DNA of 64,000 bases from Hahellaceae bacterium. Its GTDB lineage: Bacteria; Pseudomonadota; Gammaproteobacteria; Pseudomonadales; Oleiphilaceae. A program made the position numbers and the translations under genes. A model generated the notes under the pieces. That model was not told where the DNA came from and did no database searches. It worked only from the letters and a program-made list of their open reading frames with translations. Numbering within the stretch: position 1 is the first letter of the stretch; every line of letters starts with the position of its first letter. Positions 34,272 through 44,297 of this stretch are shown in pieces. The stretch is taken from contig JADJWY010000008.1 in the NCBI GenBank assembly GCA_016716085.1, positions 434,001 through 498,000 of the forward strand, given 5' to 3'.

Positions 34272-34940
34272 TTATCTGGATCTTATCCAGTAAAAGTGAT
34301 ACATGATAATACACTGAAAAATAAGGCTGCCAAGGTGAAAAACGAGCACCGGCCAGCCTTCATTCAGTCCCATGCTGATGGCGAAACTCAGCGAGGCCAC
34401 ATCCTTAACGGCGAACAGTGCATGCATCGGAAAGGAGAGCGCGCCCGTCGTGCGGGTTTTGCGGATCAGCCAGACCTGATGGCTGGCGCCTTGAATAAAA
34501 ACCGTCAGAGCCGACAGCAAAATCAGATGGGACAACCAAAGGTCATGGACGTCGACCCGTAAGGGCGTGAAGGGGAGCGCCAGGGCGGCGACATTGAGGA
34601 GCGTAATCAGGATGAAGCAGCGTTTCGCTGCAGTCGATCGTCGGTCCTGGCGAATTTCAAATAAAATCCAGGTGAGCAGGGCGACAGCGATAACACGCGG
34701 CCATACCAGATAATGATTGAACTGGCCCAGGCTCATCCCATAAAGCAGCATGGCATAGAAGCCGTAATAGGAGGCGAAAAATCGATTGAGGCTCATGGAC
34801 GCAGTGACCTCGCCCTGCGCGAGTACACCCTGGCGATAACGGCGCTTACGTTGCAAGACCTGACGAAGTTGCAGTGCGATTCCCGACATGGAAAGCGTGA
34901 CGAAGCTTGCACTGATGAGGCCTGCAAGATGATAATCCAC
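34272..34940 (-). CDS. PQ-loop/SWEET-like membrane protein, function unknown
   Basis: A 222-residue protein with about seven hydrophobic helices. Two halves look related: LISASFVTLSMSGIALQLRQVLQRKR near the start and LLSALTVFIQGASHQVWLIRKTRTTGALSFPMHALFAV in the second half. The latter recalls the PQ-loop pattern (PQ-like turn, then K-T-x-T-G-x-L-S-x-P) of SWEET/MtN3-type transporters. The GTG start is preceded by a strong GGAGG at 7 bases. It leads a minus-strand unit with the SSS symporter and the broken metallophosphoesterase, and is divergent from srkA with only 31 bases between start codons. The family call is tentative. Confidence 0.55.
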   Translation of the reverse strand: MDYHLAGLISASFVTLSMSGIALQLRQVLQRKRRYRQGVLAQGEVTASMSLNRFFASYYGFYAMLLYGMSLGQFNHYLVWPRVIAVALLTWILFEIRQDRRSTAAKRCFILITLLNVAALALPFTPLRVDVHDLWLSHLILLSALTVFIQGASHQVWLIRKTRTTGALSFPMHALFAVKDVASLSFAISMGLNEGWPVLVFHLGSLIFQCIIMYHFYWIRSR

Positions 34941-34971
34941 GGTAATCCTCCGTAATAACTGCTAGTGCCTC

Positions 34972-35979
34972 ATGCCTTCCGAACACGCTGCCCAAGACAC
35001 TCTACACCCGTTTTCACGCTTGTCACCTGATTTTATTCTGGAAGCCGTGGAGTCGACCGGTTTGTGGTGTGACGGGCGCACCCTGGCGCTTAACAGCTAT
35101 GAAAATCGGGTGTTTCAGGTGGGAGTCGAGGGTGCTCAGCCGCTGATCGTCAAATTTTATCGGCCCGGACGCTGGTCCCGTGCGCAAATCGAGGAAGAGC
35201 ACCAGTTTTCGCTCGAACTACAGGCATCGGAGTTGCCTGTGGTAGCGCCACTGACGCATGCACCGGGTCAATGTCTACATCACTGGAAGGGCTTCGATTT
35301 TGCATTATTTCCCCGGCGCGGGGGGCATGCGCCGGAGCTGGACAACCCCGAAGTGCTTTTTATGCTGGGGCGTTTGCTCGGGCGGCTGCATGCCATTGGT
35401 TCCAGCAAGCCTTTTCAGGTTCGGCCAGCCATCAGTGTGCAATCACATGCCCGGGACAGCGCGGAGTTAATCAGTACCCGCTTTATCCCAACCGGCCTGA
35501 AAGCCGCCTATGACACCCTTGCCAGGGATCTGATCCAAAAGCTGGATAAGCTGCTCGGACCGTCATTTGATGCGGCCTTCATTCGGGTCCATGGCGACCT
35601 GCACCGGGGTAACATGCTGTGGCGGGATGACTATTTTCATTTCGTCGATCTGGATGACTGCTGTCAGGCCCCTGCCATTCAGGATATCTGGATGCTGCTC
35701 TCCGGCGATCGGGCTCAGCAGCAGGGTCAATTGATAGAGGTTATCGAAGGCTATCAGGAGTTTATGGATTTTGACCCCTGGCAGCTACGCTGGATTGAAC
35801 CCTTGCGCACCCTGCGAATGATGCACTATGCGGCCTGGCTGGCACGCCGCGCCGACGATCCGGCCTTCCAGAAGGCGTTTCCCTGGTTTAATACCGAGCG
35901 TTACTGGGGCGAGCATTTGCTGGAACTGCGTGAACAACTGGCGTTACTGGACGAGCCGCCGTTGAAGCTGGCATTCTAA
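34972..35979 (+). CDS. srkA: Stress-response kinase A (SrkA/YihE)
   Basis: SrkA is a cytoplasmic Ser/Thr kinase of the aminoglycoside-phosphotransferase fold, linked in E. coli to envelope stress survival. The 335-residue protein shows the strongly conserved HPFSRLSPDFILEAVESTGL and LALNSYENRVFQVG at the N-terminus, VKFYRPGRWSRAQIEEEHQF, the catalytic loop HGDLHRGNMLW with H207 and D209, and FVDLDDC with D226 and D228/D229 for metal binding. It is followed after a few bases by tamA and tamB, which suggests a shared envelope-related transcript. Confidence 0.94.
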   Translation: MPSEHAAQDTLHPFSRLSPDFILEAVESTGLWCDGRTLALNSYENRVFQVGVEGAQPLIVKFYRPGRWSRAQIEEEHQFSLELQASELPVVAPLTHAPGQCLHHWKGFDFALFPRRGGHAPELDNPEVLFMLGRLLGRLHAIGSSKPFQVRPAISVQSHARDSAELISTRFIPTGLKAAYDTLARDLIQKLDKLLGPSFDAAFIRVHGDLHRGNMLWRDDYFHFVDLDDCCQAPAIQDIWMLLSGDRAQQQGQLIEVIEGYQEFMDFDPWQLRWIEPLRTLRMMHYAAWLARRADDPAFQKAFPWFNTERYWGEHLLELREQLALLDEPPLKLAF

Positions 35980-35985
35980 GCTGTG

Positions 35986-37755
35986 ATGCGATTATTTTTC
36001 CAACGCGGTTTCGTTTCCCTGTTACTGGTACTGGCGGTTGTTGCCCCTCGTCTCGAGGCCATCGAGCTGCCTTTCCTCACCTACGGGCCGGCGTTCGACC
36101 TGGAGTTGGATCCGCCGGCCCCCGCCGTGTCGGAAAAACTGCGTGACGCGCTGATGGATCAGCGTAAACAGAATACCGAAATGGAAATTTACGACACCAC
36201 CGCCAAGTTCGCCCGCGCTGAAAAAGCGACACTGGAAAAATTACTGCGAGCCAAGGGGTATTATCAGGCGGATGTCAGCTTCAGAATTGAAGAGGACAAA
36301 GTGCGCTATCGGGCCATCAGCGGTCCGATTTACCGACTGCGAAAAATGAGTTTTCGCATCCCCAAAGGTGTCCATTGGCCGCCAGGGGGGGATATGGGGA
36401 TCAATGCGGGCGAACCGCTGGAGGCCCGCAAAGTGCTTGAAGCCGTGGAGCGGTTTAAAAGCCGGATCGCCAGTCTGAACTGCCTCCTGGATATCGATGC
36501 GGGCTACACGGCTTCAATCGACCACGATACCCACATGGCCGAGCTGGAGTTTTATCTCAATCCCTCCGAGCAGGTAAACTTCAATCAGTATCGCATTTCG
36601 GGCAACACAACGGTTGAAACGGCATTTCTTGAGCGCAAAATCACCCTGCAGTCCGGCCAGTGCTTTAACCGGAAAAAACTGGAAAAGGCCAGACTTGCAC
36701 TGCTTCAGACCAACCTGATTGCGTCTGTGGATCAAAAGATCTCGCCACCGCTTGACGGTAAGGTGGATGTCGAGTTTGCCGTGACAGAACGAAACCACCG
36801 AACTGTCAAAACCGGTATTGGTTACAGTACCGATGAAGGCCCTGTGCTCTCTTTCGGTTGGGAGCATCGCAATCTGTTACACGGGGGTGAAAAATTCACC
36901 ATCGACACGCGCTTGAGTGAAAAATTTCAGAATGTCGACGGCCGGATAACCTTGCCGGAGTTTGGCCATCGTGATCAGACCCTTGAGTTTTACGGCGAGC
37001 TTAATCGTGAAATTCGGGATGCTTATGAGGCTGAAAGTGTTACCGGCGGAACGGTTCTCACGCGCTTCCTGACGCCAGCGTTCTCGGTCGCGGGGGGCGC
37101 GCAGCTCAAACTCAGCTCCGTCCTGGACGGCGACGACAGGGATGAATACACCTTACTTTCGTTTCCTTTCAGCGCAACCTGGAACACCACTGATGACTTG
37201 CTGGACCCCCGCAAGGGTTGGATACTCACCGGCCAGGTCATTCCCTACACTGACCTCCTGAACGTCGGCACCCGCTTTATGAAGACCATCGGCTCAGGCA
37301 GCATCTATCTGACGGCGGACAGGCTACCAGGAACACCGACCTTTGCCTTCCGGGGGGCGGCAGGTTCACTCAGTGGCGCGGGCCTTTTGCAGGTGCCTGC
37401 AGATGAGCGCTATTATGTGGGCGGGGGCGGTTCCGTGCGCGGCTACAGCTATCAGACCTTGAGTGCCTACACGGAGGGTGAGCCAGATGGTGGCCGCTCC
37501 TTCATTGAGATGTCGTTTGAAACCCGTATTCATCATCCTGGCAATTTCGGGACCGTACTGTTTACCGATGGCGGTTATGCTTACCCGCAAAGTTACCCGC
37601 CGAGCCAGGGAGAGTTGCTGTGGGGCGCAGGCATTGGCTTCCGTTATTTTACCGCGGTCGCACCCTTGCGCTTTGATATCGCCTGGCCCCTGCAAAAACG
37701 CGAAGACATCGATGATGACTTCCAGCTCTATATCAGCCTGGGGCAGGCTTTCTGA
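35986..37755 (+). CDS. tamA: TamA: outer-membrane translocation/assembly module (Omp85)
   Basis: TamA is an Omp85-family outer-membrane protein that, with TamB, helps assemble outer-membrane proteins and supports envelope lipid transport. The signal peptide ends near LEA. Three POTRA-like domains (about residues 20-265) precede a beta-barrel (about 270-589) containing the family VRGY motif (GGGGSVRGYSYQTL) and ending in Phe. ATG 35,986 is chosen over the adjoining GTG 35,983. The stop overlaps the tamB ATG by one base, which supports the pairing. Confidence 0.93.
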   Translation: MRLFFQRGFVSLLLVLAVVAPRLEAIELPFLTYGPAFDLELDPPAPAVSEKLRDALMDQRKQNTEMEIYDTTAKFARAEKATLEKLLRAKGYYQADVSFRIEEDKVRYRAISGPIYRLRKMSFRIPKGVHWPPGGDMGINAGEPLEARKVLEAVERFKSRIASLNCLLDIDAGYTASIDHDTHMAELEFYLNPSEQVNFNQYRISGNTTVETAFLERKITLQSGQCFNRKKLEKARLALLQTNLIASVDQKISPPLDGKVDVEFAVTERNHRTVKTGIGYSTDEGPVLSFGWEHRNLLHGGEKFTIDTRLSEKFQNVDGRITLPEFGHRDQTLEFYGELNREIRDAYEAESVTGGTVLTRFLTPAFSVAGGAQLKLSSVLDGDDRDEYTLLSFPFSATWNTTDDLLDPRKGWILTGQVIPYTDLLNVGTRFMKTIGSGSIYLTADRLPGTPTFAFRGAAGSLSGAGLLQVPADERYYVGGGGSVRGYSYQTLSAYTEGEPDGGRSFIEMSFETRIHHPGNFGTVLFTDGGYAYPQSYPPSQGELLWGAGIGFRYFTAVAPLRFDIAWPLQKREDIDDDFQLYISLGQAF

Positions 37756-40700
37756 TGCGCTGGTATCTGGGACTTCCCGCGATTATTCGATGGCCACTAT
37801 GGTTCTTGCTCCGTTTCTTTGTGTTTACCGTGGAAGCCATTTTTGGGCTCCTGCTCTTCGTTTTACTGGTGGTTTTCTTTGTACTGGGTTCGCAGTGGGG
37901 GCGGGAGACCCTGCTCACCGAAGGTCTCCGGCGTGGTCTGGCCCTGACACCCTTTGAGCTTGAGATGAGTCGGGTCGAGTCTCTTCATCCTTCTCTGTTC
38001 GAACTGGCACACTTTCGCCTGAGTTATCAGACCAATCCGTTGATTGAACTTCACAACCTGAGTCTGTCGATACCGTGGGACGCTCTGCGTGAACAACATG
38101 TCAAAGTGGAACACGTGCAGATTGAACGGCTGGATATCGATGCAGATCCTGCCCATTGGCCTGGTGCTGGCGAACCCTCCGAGCCTGAACCTGATGCGCC
38201 CACGGGTGAGCGCACAACATTGCCAGACTTTCTCGCCGATTGGAAAGCGGGCATTGGAAACATTCAGCTAACCCATTTTCAGGTCAGACATCCCATCCTG
38301 CCAGCACCGCTGGAGGGCCGGTTCAAGCTCGATAATTTTGTCGTAAGCGCCCTCACGGCGCCGGTTCCCCAGATTGAACTCGAACAGTTTCGATTGGGGC
38401 TGGATGAGGGCCGTCATTGGATTCGCGGACAGCTCCATCAGGAGCAGATAACGGCAGAGGTGCATCTGGAACGGTTCCCGCTGGATGTGTTGGATGCATT
38501 CCTCGATGACTTCAATACCGGATGGCTCACCGCGTCCGTCAAAGTGCGAGGGCCAGTCATGTCACCCCGTGCCTCGGGCCGTGCCGAAACGTCCACGCAG
38601 CTCCTGGGTATGCCATTGCAGGCGTCCACCGATATCGCCTATAGGGACCTGGCCATTCGATTCAAGCAATTGAAGGGGCGTTGGGACTCGCTGCAGGCGA
38701 CCGCCTCCGGCAAGGTAGACTTAGACAAGGGTGCACTGGATATCCAGGTGCAGGATGCCCAGACCCCGTTGAGCTTTGCCAACAACTTTGGTGCCTCACT
38801 GCCGCCAGATTTAACCGCAGAGGTCACTGCGCAAAATGTCTCCGTGACGGGCCCCTATGCCGAAGTGCGCTACCGGGGTCAGGCTCAGGCAAACGGCCGC
38901 TTTCGGGCCCTGCCATTTACCCTCTCTACAGCGGTTGACGGTGGCGTCAATTCGATTCGGTTGACAGACGTCGCATTGCAGACGGCGGAAGGGCGGGTGA
39001 CGGCCTCCGGTGCGATTGATTTTGCCGGGCGTTTTTCAGCTGAAGCTGAGCTGAATGAGGTGTCGGTCGATCTGCTGGAGAGACTGGAGGTGCCTTTGCC
39101 GGCGGATTTAAAGGCCGATCTGCAGGCTCGCCTATCCGGGCAGCTGAAAGCCAGCGGGCGTTTTACACAGCCTCAATTTCAGACGCAATTTCACATTGCT
39201 GGACGCTACCGTGAGCAATCACTGGACATCGATGCAAAAGCGGAAGGCAACCTGCGTCAGATCAAGGTGCCGGCGCTTGCAATCAAGCTGGATGGGTCCC
39301 AGGAGCCGCCCTTGCTGGTTACCGCAGGGGTGATTGATCTGGCCGCCCAACGTCTGGATCTTCAGGCGGAGCTTAAACGGATACCCCTTGAACTGGTCGC
39401 ATTGGCAGATCTGCAGCTGCCTAAGGGCCTTGATGGGATACTCAATGGAAAACTCGCCGTCCAGGGCCCGTGGGTGCGCCCAACACTGGACACCCAGCTG
39501 GATCTTCAGGGTAAGGCGAAGACGCTACCCTATGCCGTGACGGTGGACGCAGCGCTGCATGAGCGCCTGCTGGATGTCCGAAAGATTCAGGTGACACTCG
39601 ACGACCGACGCATACTGGGCATCGAGGGGCAGCTGAGCGAACAGCAACAAACGCTGGCGGTCATGTTGTCTGCTTTGGATCTCAAGCAGCTGAAAGTGTT
39701 TGGCGTCAAAGATGCTAAGGGGCGTTTGAGTGCCAACGTCCGCTATCAGGGGCACGAGGGCGAGGTCGGGTTGGCGGGACGCGTTAACTACGCCGTGGAT
39801 GTTGATTGGGACGATGCTGACGGGAATACGATGACCGTCCCTATCGAACTGAATTCGAGGATTTCAACCGAAAATCAGGTGACAGCGATTGCTACGCAGG
39901 TTCTTCAGCAGGGAGATGAAACCAGTGCCATTAACGTTCAGGTACCTGTTAAGCCCTACCGGGAGTGGATACTGGCTGCTCTCGACGGAGGGGCGGAAAC
40001 GCCGTTTCCCGCTCAGTTTACAGTGGACGGGACACTGGATTTAAAATCCATCGAAGCGTTTATGCCCAACGATCTGGAAACCTTTGCTGGGATGCTCAAG
40101 GCTGATCTGCGTTCAGAAGGGGCGCTTCCAGATCCCAAAATTTACGGGTCGGTTCGTCTGGCGCAAGGGCGCTACCGCAATGAATTGTCGGGAACCGACT
40201 TGCATGAAATCGACCTGGAGGCACGGCTGGAAGGGGATTGGCTCAGCGTTCAAAAGGGAAATATCCGTACACCCGAAGGGGGAGAGATCGATCTGAGTGG
40301 ACAGCTTGCGTGGGGTGGGGATCAGGCCGTCAATCTGACGGCACTGGCGCGCGAAGCCGTCGTCCTCGAACGCCCGGATGTAGAAGCTGCGATTTCGGGG
40401 AAAGTGGCGCTGACGGGGGATAAGAACGGCTATTTGCTCGGCGGGGAGCTTAACCTTAAGCCGCTAACGATAAATGTTAACTCTGCGTATTCTGGCGTCC
40501 CGGAGATCAAGGTGAAGGTGATTGAAAAGACTAAGGCTGGGCAGACCTTAGGGGGGCAGGCGGCCGGCAAAGGGGGGAGCATTCCTTTGCGACTGGACAT
40601 CGCGGTTGTGGCGGATCAGCAGGCCTATCTGAGAGGACGAGGGCTGGCTACTGAACTTAAAGGCGTTGTAAAGGTCGTTGGGCCGATAAAAAAGCCTCGT

Positions 40701-41303
40701 TTCACTGGCAACTTTGAAACAATTCGCGGCTCCATAGAGTTATTTGGTAAACGCTTTACCCTGGTGCGGGGAACGGCTGAATTTGACGGAACCAATGTGA
40801 TTCTGGATATCGAAGCAGAGCACGAAGGCAAAGAAGAAACCTTTAAGGTGCGGGTCACGGGAACTCTGGATGATTTCAATCTGGAACTGACCTCTGATCC
40901 GGTGCTACCGCAGGATGAAGTCCTGTCGCGCTTGTTATTCGGAAAGTCGGTTAAGAATATTACCCCCATGCAGGCCGTCCGTCTGATTACAGCCATTCAG
41001 ACCCTTCAGGGCGGGAATAGTCTGTTGCCTGATCCCATCTCTTATGCAAGAGATCTGGTCGGCGTCGATGACCTCAACGTGGAGTCTACTGAGACTAAAG
41101 ACGGGGAGAAGGGCGTCACCGTGGGGGTCGGAAAATACCTGAGTGAAGGCGTGTATTTTGAGCTTAAACGCACGCCGGACCCGAACAGGCCCTGGCAGGG
41201 GACCCTGGACATCGAGTTGACGCCCAGTCTGCATCTGCAAACGACCACCTCAGGGGCAGCAGGCGAGGAGGGTGTAGAGTTGATCTGGAAGCGGGACTAC
41301 TAG
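37755..41303 (+). CDS. tamB: TamB: inner-membrane-anchored periplasm-spanning partner of TamA
   Basis: The 1182-residue protein has one N-terminal membrane segment (about residues 10-40, with a VEAIFGLLLFVLLVVFFVL core), then a very long repetitive beta-rich periplasmic region typical of AsmA/TamB bridge proteins, and the conserved C-terminal TamB domain (former DUF490) with KPRFTGNFETIRGSIELFGKRFTL and LTSDPVLPQDEVLSRLLFGKS. It bridges the inner membrane and TamA. The terminal residues DY are preceded by GVELIWKR, similar to other TamB tails. It is convergent with uup, with 21 bases between their stops. Confidence 0.93.
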   Translation: MRWYLGLPAIIRWPLWFLLRFFVFTVEAIFGLLLFVLLVVFFVLGSQWGRETLLTEGLRRGLALTPFELEMSRVESLHPSLFELAHFRLSYQTNPLIELHNLSLSIPWDALREQHVKVEHVQIERLDIDADPAHWPGAGEPSEPEPDAPTGERTTLPDFLADWKAGIGNIQLTHFQVRHPILPAPLEGRFKLDNFVVSALTAPVPQIELEQFRLGLDEGRHWIRGQLHQEQITAEVHLERFPLDVLDAFLDDFNTGWLTASVKVRGPVMSPRASGRAETSTQLLGMPLQASTDIAYRDLAIRFKQLKGRWDSLQATASGKVDLDKGALDIQVQDAQTPLSFANNFGASLPPDLTAEVTAQNVSVTGPYAEVRYRGQAQANGRFRALPFTLSTAVDGGVNSIRLTDVALQTAEGRVTASGAIDFAGRFSAEAELNEVSVDLLERLEVPLPADLKADLQARLSGQLKASGRFTQPQFQTQFHIAGRYREQSLDIDAKAEGNLRQIKVPALAIKLDGSQEPPLLVTAGVIDLAAQRLDLQAELKRIPLELVALADLQLPKGLDGILNGKLAVQGPWVRPTLDTQLDLQGKAKTLPYAVTVDAALHERLLDVRKIQVTLDDRRILGIEGQLSEQQQTLAVMLSALDLKQLKVFGVKDAKGRLSANVRYQGHEGEVGLAGRVNYAVDVDWDDADGNTMTVPIELNSRISTENQVTAIATQVLQQGDETSAINVQVPVKPYREWILAALDGGAETPFPAQFTVDGTLDLKSIEAFMPNDLETFAGMLKADLRSEGALPDPKIYGSVRLAQGRYRNELSGTDLHEIDLEARLEGDWLSVQKGNIRTPEGGEIDLSGQLAWGGDQAVNLTALAREAVVLERPDVEAAISGKVALTGDKNGYLLGGELNLKPLTINVNSAYSGVPEIKVKVIEKTKAGQTLGGQAAGKGGSIPLRLDIAVVADQQAYLRGRGLATELKGVVKVVGPIKKPRFTGNFETIRGSIELFGKRFTLVRGTAEFDGTNVILDIEAEHEGKEETFKVRVTGTLDDFNLELTSDPVLPQDEVLSRLLFGKSVKNITPMQAVRLITAIQTLQGGNSLLPDPISYARDLVGVDDLNVESTETKDGEKGVTVGVGKYLSEGVYFELKRTPDPNRPWQGTLDIELTPSLHLQTTTSGAAGEEGVELIWKRDY

Positions 41304-41324
41304 GCCAGGTTCGGACCCTGGGCG

Positions 41325-43247
41325 TCAGCCGCCCATCGCTTCCAGTTCGAGCCAGCGTTCCATCGCCTGCTCCAGCTCAACCTCGGCATCGCTCAGCGCC
41401 TTTAAACACGCCTGAACGGAGGCGTTGTCTCCCGCATAGAACTCCGGTGCGCTGACTTTTTCGTGAAGCGTGGCTAATTTTGCCTCCAACTGTTCGATGC
41501 GCTCCGGCAGACTCTCCAGCTCACGCTGAAGCTTGTAGCTGAGTTTGGCCGGTTTAGTCTTGGCGCCAGAGGCAACTTCCGGTTTCGCCGCGGGCGCTTC
41601 CGTCCTGGTGGGTGCGGCCACAGATGATGTGGCTTTCGCTGTTGCCCGGCAGTCGACAAAGCCTTTGCCCTGACGCATCCAGTCATCATAGCCGCCCACG
41701 TATTCGGCAATCTTGCCCTGTCCTTCAAATGCCAGTGTGGTCGTCACCACCTGTTCCAGAAACTCCCGGTCGTGGCTGACAATCAGCAGACTGCCCGCAT
41801 AGTCACATAACAGTTCTTCCAGTAACTCGAGCGTCTCCATATCCAGGTCATTTGTCGGTTCGTCCATTACGATCAGGTTGGCCGGCTTGCTGAACAACTT
41901 GGCCAGCATCAGGCGATTCCGCTCCCCACCTGACAGTGCTTCCACAGGGGTGCGGCAGCGCTGGGGTGGAAACAGAAAGTCGCCGAGGTAGGCAATGATG
42001 TGTTTTCGCTTTCCATTCAACTCAATAAAGTCAGAGCCTTCGCAGACGTTATCCTGAACACTCTTCTTCAGATCAAGCTGATCCCTCAATTGATCAAAAT
42101 AGGCGATCTGCAACTGGGTTCCCTGCCGCACCTCGCCAGAGCCAGGTGTCAATTGACCCAATAGCAGGCGAATCAGTGTCGACTTACCTGCGCCATTACC
42201 GCCCAGAATCCCGACACGCTCCCCCCGCATCATCACATAATTGAAATCCCTTATAATCGGTTGATCGGGTGTGTAGGCAAAGTTAAGATGACGCGCCTCC
42301 AGGACCAGTTTGCCACTCTTGCTGGCAGTCTCCAGCTCCAGGGTAACGGTTCCCTGATGTTCGCGGCGGTCGGCACGTTCACGCCGCAGCGCCTTCAGCG
42401 CCCTGACGCGCCCCTCGTTACGTGTGCGCCGCGCCTTGATACCCTGGCGTATCCAGACCTCCTCTTCGGCCAGCTTCTTGTCAAACAGGGCTTGGGCCTT
42501 CGCTTCATCCTCCAGGCGCTTCTCGCGGTTATCCAGGTAGGTCTGGTAGCTGCCTTTGAGTGAAAACAGTTGGCCGCGGTCCAACTCAACCACCCGATTC
42601 ACGATGTGTCCAAGGAAGCGCCGGTCGTGCGTGACAACGATCACGGTACCCCGGTACCCGGCAATAAAGGTTTCCAGCCATTCAATCGCGGGGATGTCTA
42701 AATGGTTGGTCGGTTCGTCCAGCATTAAAACATCAGGATTGGCCACCAATGCCTTGCCGAGCAGCACCCGACGCCGCCATCCACCGGAGAGATCCCGGAG
42801 TCGCGCTTCAGGATCAAGTTCCAAACGTGAAATGGTTGCCTCAACGCGCTGATTCAATGACCAGGCATCATGCAGATCCATTTCAGCGTGGAGGGCGCTC
42901 AGACGCTCCAGATCCATCTCGCTGTGCGCATGGGAAAGTGCATGGTAGTCGCGCAATAGCTGGGCACTTTTAGGCAATCCGCTGGCGACGATATTAAACA
43001 CGGTCTCATCTGAGCGCTCAGGAAGGTGCTGATCCAGAAAGCCCAATACGACACCGTCTTCCTGAATAACCAGGCCACTGTCCGGTTCAACGGCACCTGC
43101 CAGCACTTTGAGCAGGGTTGACTTGCCCTCACCATTGCGACCGACCAGCGCGATTTTCTCACCTTCCTGAATTGAGAGCGAAACATCATCCAACAACGGT
43201 TTTAAACCGTAGGCCAACGAAACGTGATCCAGGGTGAGCAGAGGCAT
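41325..43247 (-). CDS. uup: Uup: ABC-F family ATPase
   Basis: Uup is a cytoplasmic ABC-F protein with two ATPase cassettes that acts on the ribosome and affects transposon excision and DNA-structure tolerance. The 640-residue protein carries Walker A GRNGEGKST and GGNGAGKST, signature motifs LSGGWRRRVLLGKAL and LSGGERNRLMLAKLF, and Walker B MLDEPTNHLD and VMDEPTNDLD. There is no membrane domain. The C-terminal region (about 560-640) is a charged coiled coil, characteristic of Uup. It lies 77 bases downstream of the CBS gene on the same strand. Confidence 0.93.
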   Translation of the reverse strand: MPLLTLDHVSLAYGLKPLLDDVSLSIQEGEKIALVGRNGEGKSTLLKVLAGAVEPDSGLVIQEDGVVLGFLDQHLPERSDETVFNIVASGLPKSAQLLRDYHALSHAHSEMDLERLSALHAEMDLHDAWSLNQRVEATISRLELDPEARLRDLSGGWRRRVLLGKALVANPDVLMLDEPTNHLDIPAIEWLETFIAGYRGTVIVVTHDRRFLGHIVNRVVELDRGQLFSLKGSYQTYLDNREKRLEDEAKAQALFDKKLAEEEVWIRQGIKARRTRNEGRVRALKALRRERADRREHQGTVTLELETASKSGKLVLEARHLNFAYTPDQPIIRDFNYVMMRGERVGILGGNGAGKSTLIRLLLGQLTPGSGEVRQGTQLQIAYFDQLRDQLDLKKSVQDNVCEGSDFIELNGKRKHIIAYLGDFLFPPQRCRTPVEALSGGERNRLMLAKLFSKPANLIVMDEPTNDLDMETLELLEELLCDYAGSLLIVSHDREFLEQVVTTTLAFEGQGKIAEYVGGYDDWMRQGKGFVDCRATAKATSSVAAPTRTEAPAAKPEVASGAKTKPAKLSYKLQRELESLPERIEQLEAKLATLHEKVSAPEFYAGDNASVQACLKALSDAEVELEQAMERWLELEAMGG

Positions 43248-43324
43248 GAGTGAAATCCGACAATCAAAAAAAGGGGGCTAGTATACGCTTTTTTTGCGGT
43301 CGGTTCGTATCATTCAGTGGAAAC

Positions 43325-43753
43325 TCAGACAGTCTTGAGCAGTTGAATACTGAGCTTTACAAAATCTGCCGAGGTGAGAATGCCAACGACTTTGCCATGG
43401 TCCAGGACTGGCAGGCAGCCATGCTTGCAGTCGATAAAGTAATGGCCTGCCTCAAGCAGGGGAAGGAGGGGTTGGATGGTTTCGGCATCCCTTTCCACAA
43501 TGGTTTCAACCAGGCGTTTGGATTCCTGGTTGTCCATCTCATCCAAGCCAAACTTATTCGCAATATTGAAGGCTTCCCGCAACATGGTTTTCTGTGTCAA
43601 AACACCCACAAACGTCCCCGTCGCGTCAACGACTGGCAGGTGGCGGATATGGTTATCCCGCATCAGTTGGCGGGCATGGGCAATCGTGTCGCTGGCGAGG
43701 CAGGTGATGACGCTGCGGGCCATGATGTCGGCAGCGATTTGGGGTTTGCTCAT
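43325..43753 (-). CDS. Two-CBS-domain protein
   Basis: A stand-alone 142-residue cytoplasmic protein made of two CBS domains, modules that sense adenine nucleotides or similar ligands and usually control an enzyme or transporter. CBS1 (about residues 8-62) has HARQLMRDNHIRHLPVVD and GVLTQKTM; CBS2 (about 83-140) has GCLPVLDHGKVVGILTSADFVKL. An intervening segment, LDEMDNQESKRLV, is typical of the small CBS proteins in this group. Its partner cannot be deduced from the neighbours (uup downstream, comEA-like upstream). Confidence 0.9.
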   Translation of the reverse strand: MSKPQIAADIMARSVITCLASDTIAHARQLMRDNHIRHLPVVDATGTFVGVLTQKTMLREAFNIANKFGLDEMDNQESKRLVETIVERDAETIQPLLPLLEAGHYFIDCKHGCLPVLDHGKVVGILTSADFVKLSIQLLKTV

Positions 43754-43901
43754 GGATCAACCTTTAAAGACATACATTGAGACACTCATTATAGTTCGGG
43801 TTCTACCATCATGCCTTAATATGATTCATATATCGCACTCTGAATTGGAATTGGCCAGAAACTTTTATACGGCAGAACGGCTAATCAAAATTAATCGTCA
43901 C

Positions 43902-44177
43902 TCATTTAAGGGTGATTCGTTTTCGATTCTTTTCGACAATCCGTTGACTGATTCCACTCACCAAAGCGAGCTCGTCGATGGATTTGAAAGGCCCGTTTTC
44001 CAATCGAAACAGGATGATGTTGCGCGCTTTCGCGGGACCTACGCCGCTCAGCGTTTCGGCAAGTTTTTCCGTCGATGCTGTATTCAGGTTGACGCGCGTC
44101 TGCGGGTCGGCTCGGGTGTGAAAGCTGAGCAGTATGCCTAGCAAGATACATAGAACTAAATGTGATCGCGGCGACAT
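43902..44177 (-). CDS. ComEA-like helix-hairpin-helix protein
   Basis: A 91-residue exported protein with a signal peptide (MSPRSHLVLCILLGILLSFHTRA) and one ComEA-type double helix-hairpin-helix domain: VNLNTASTEKLAETLSGVGPAKARNIILFR, then FKSIDELALVSGI. In competent bacteria such proteins bind incoming DNA in the periplasm; many Gammaproteobacteria carry similar small proteins without proven transformation. It is divergent from mvaT over a 163-base AT-rich region. Confidence 0.9.
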   Translation of the reverse strand: MSPRSHLVLCILLGILLSFHTRADPQTRVNLNTASTEKLAETLSGVGPAKARNIILFRLENGPFKSIDELALVSGISQRIVEKNRKRITLK

Positions 44178-44269
44178 GCATTGAATCCTCCTTGATGCAA
44201 TGGGTGAAACATTATATATAAAACAAAATGATTTTTAAATTTATAAATCCTGCTATTATTAAGCAATTA

Positions 44270-44297
44270 CCTTAATTGATATTCATGTTGATTAAGG
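44270..44297. promoter_or_regulatory. Inverted repeat in the AT-rich mvaT/comEA divergent region
   Basis: CCTTAAT (44,270-44,276) and ATTAAGG (44,291-44,297) form perfect 7-bp arms with a 14-base spacer. The whole interval 44,178-44,340 is strikingly AT-rich, with runs such as TTTTTAAATTTATAAAT, as expected of a promoter region bent or bound by H-NS/MvaT-type proteins. The repeat lies 44-71 bases before the mvaT start and could be an operator; autoregulation by MvaT is plausible but not shown. Confidence 0.4.
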
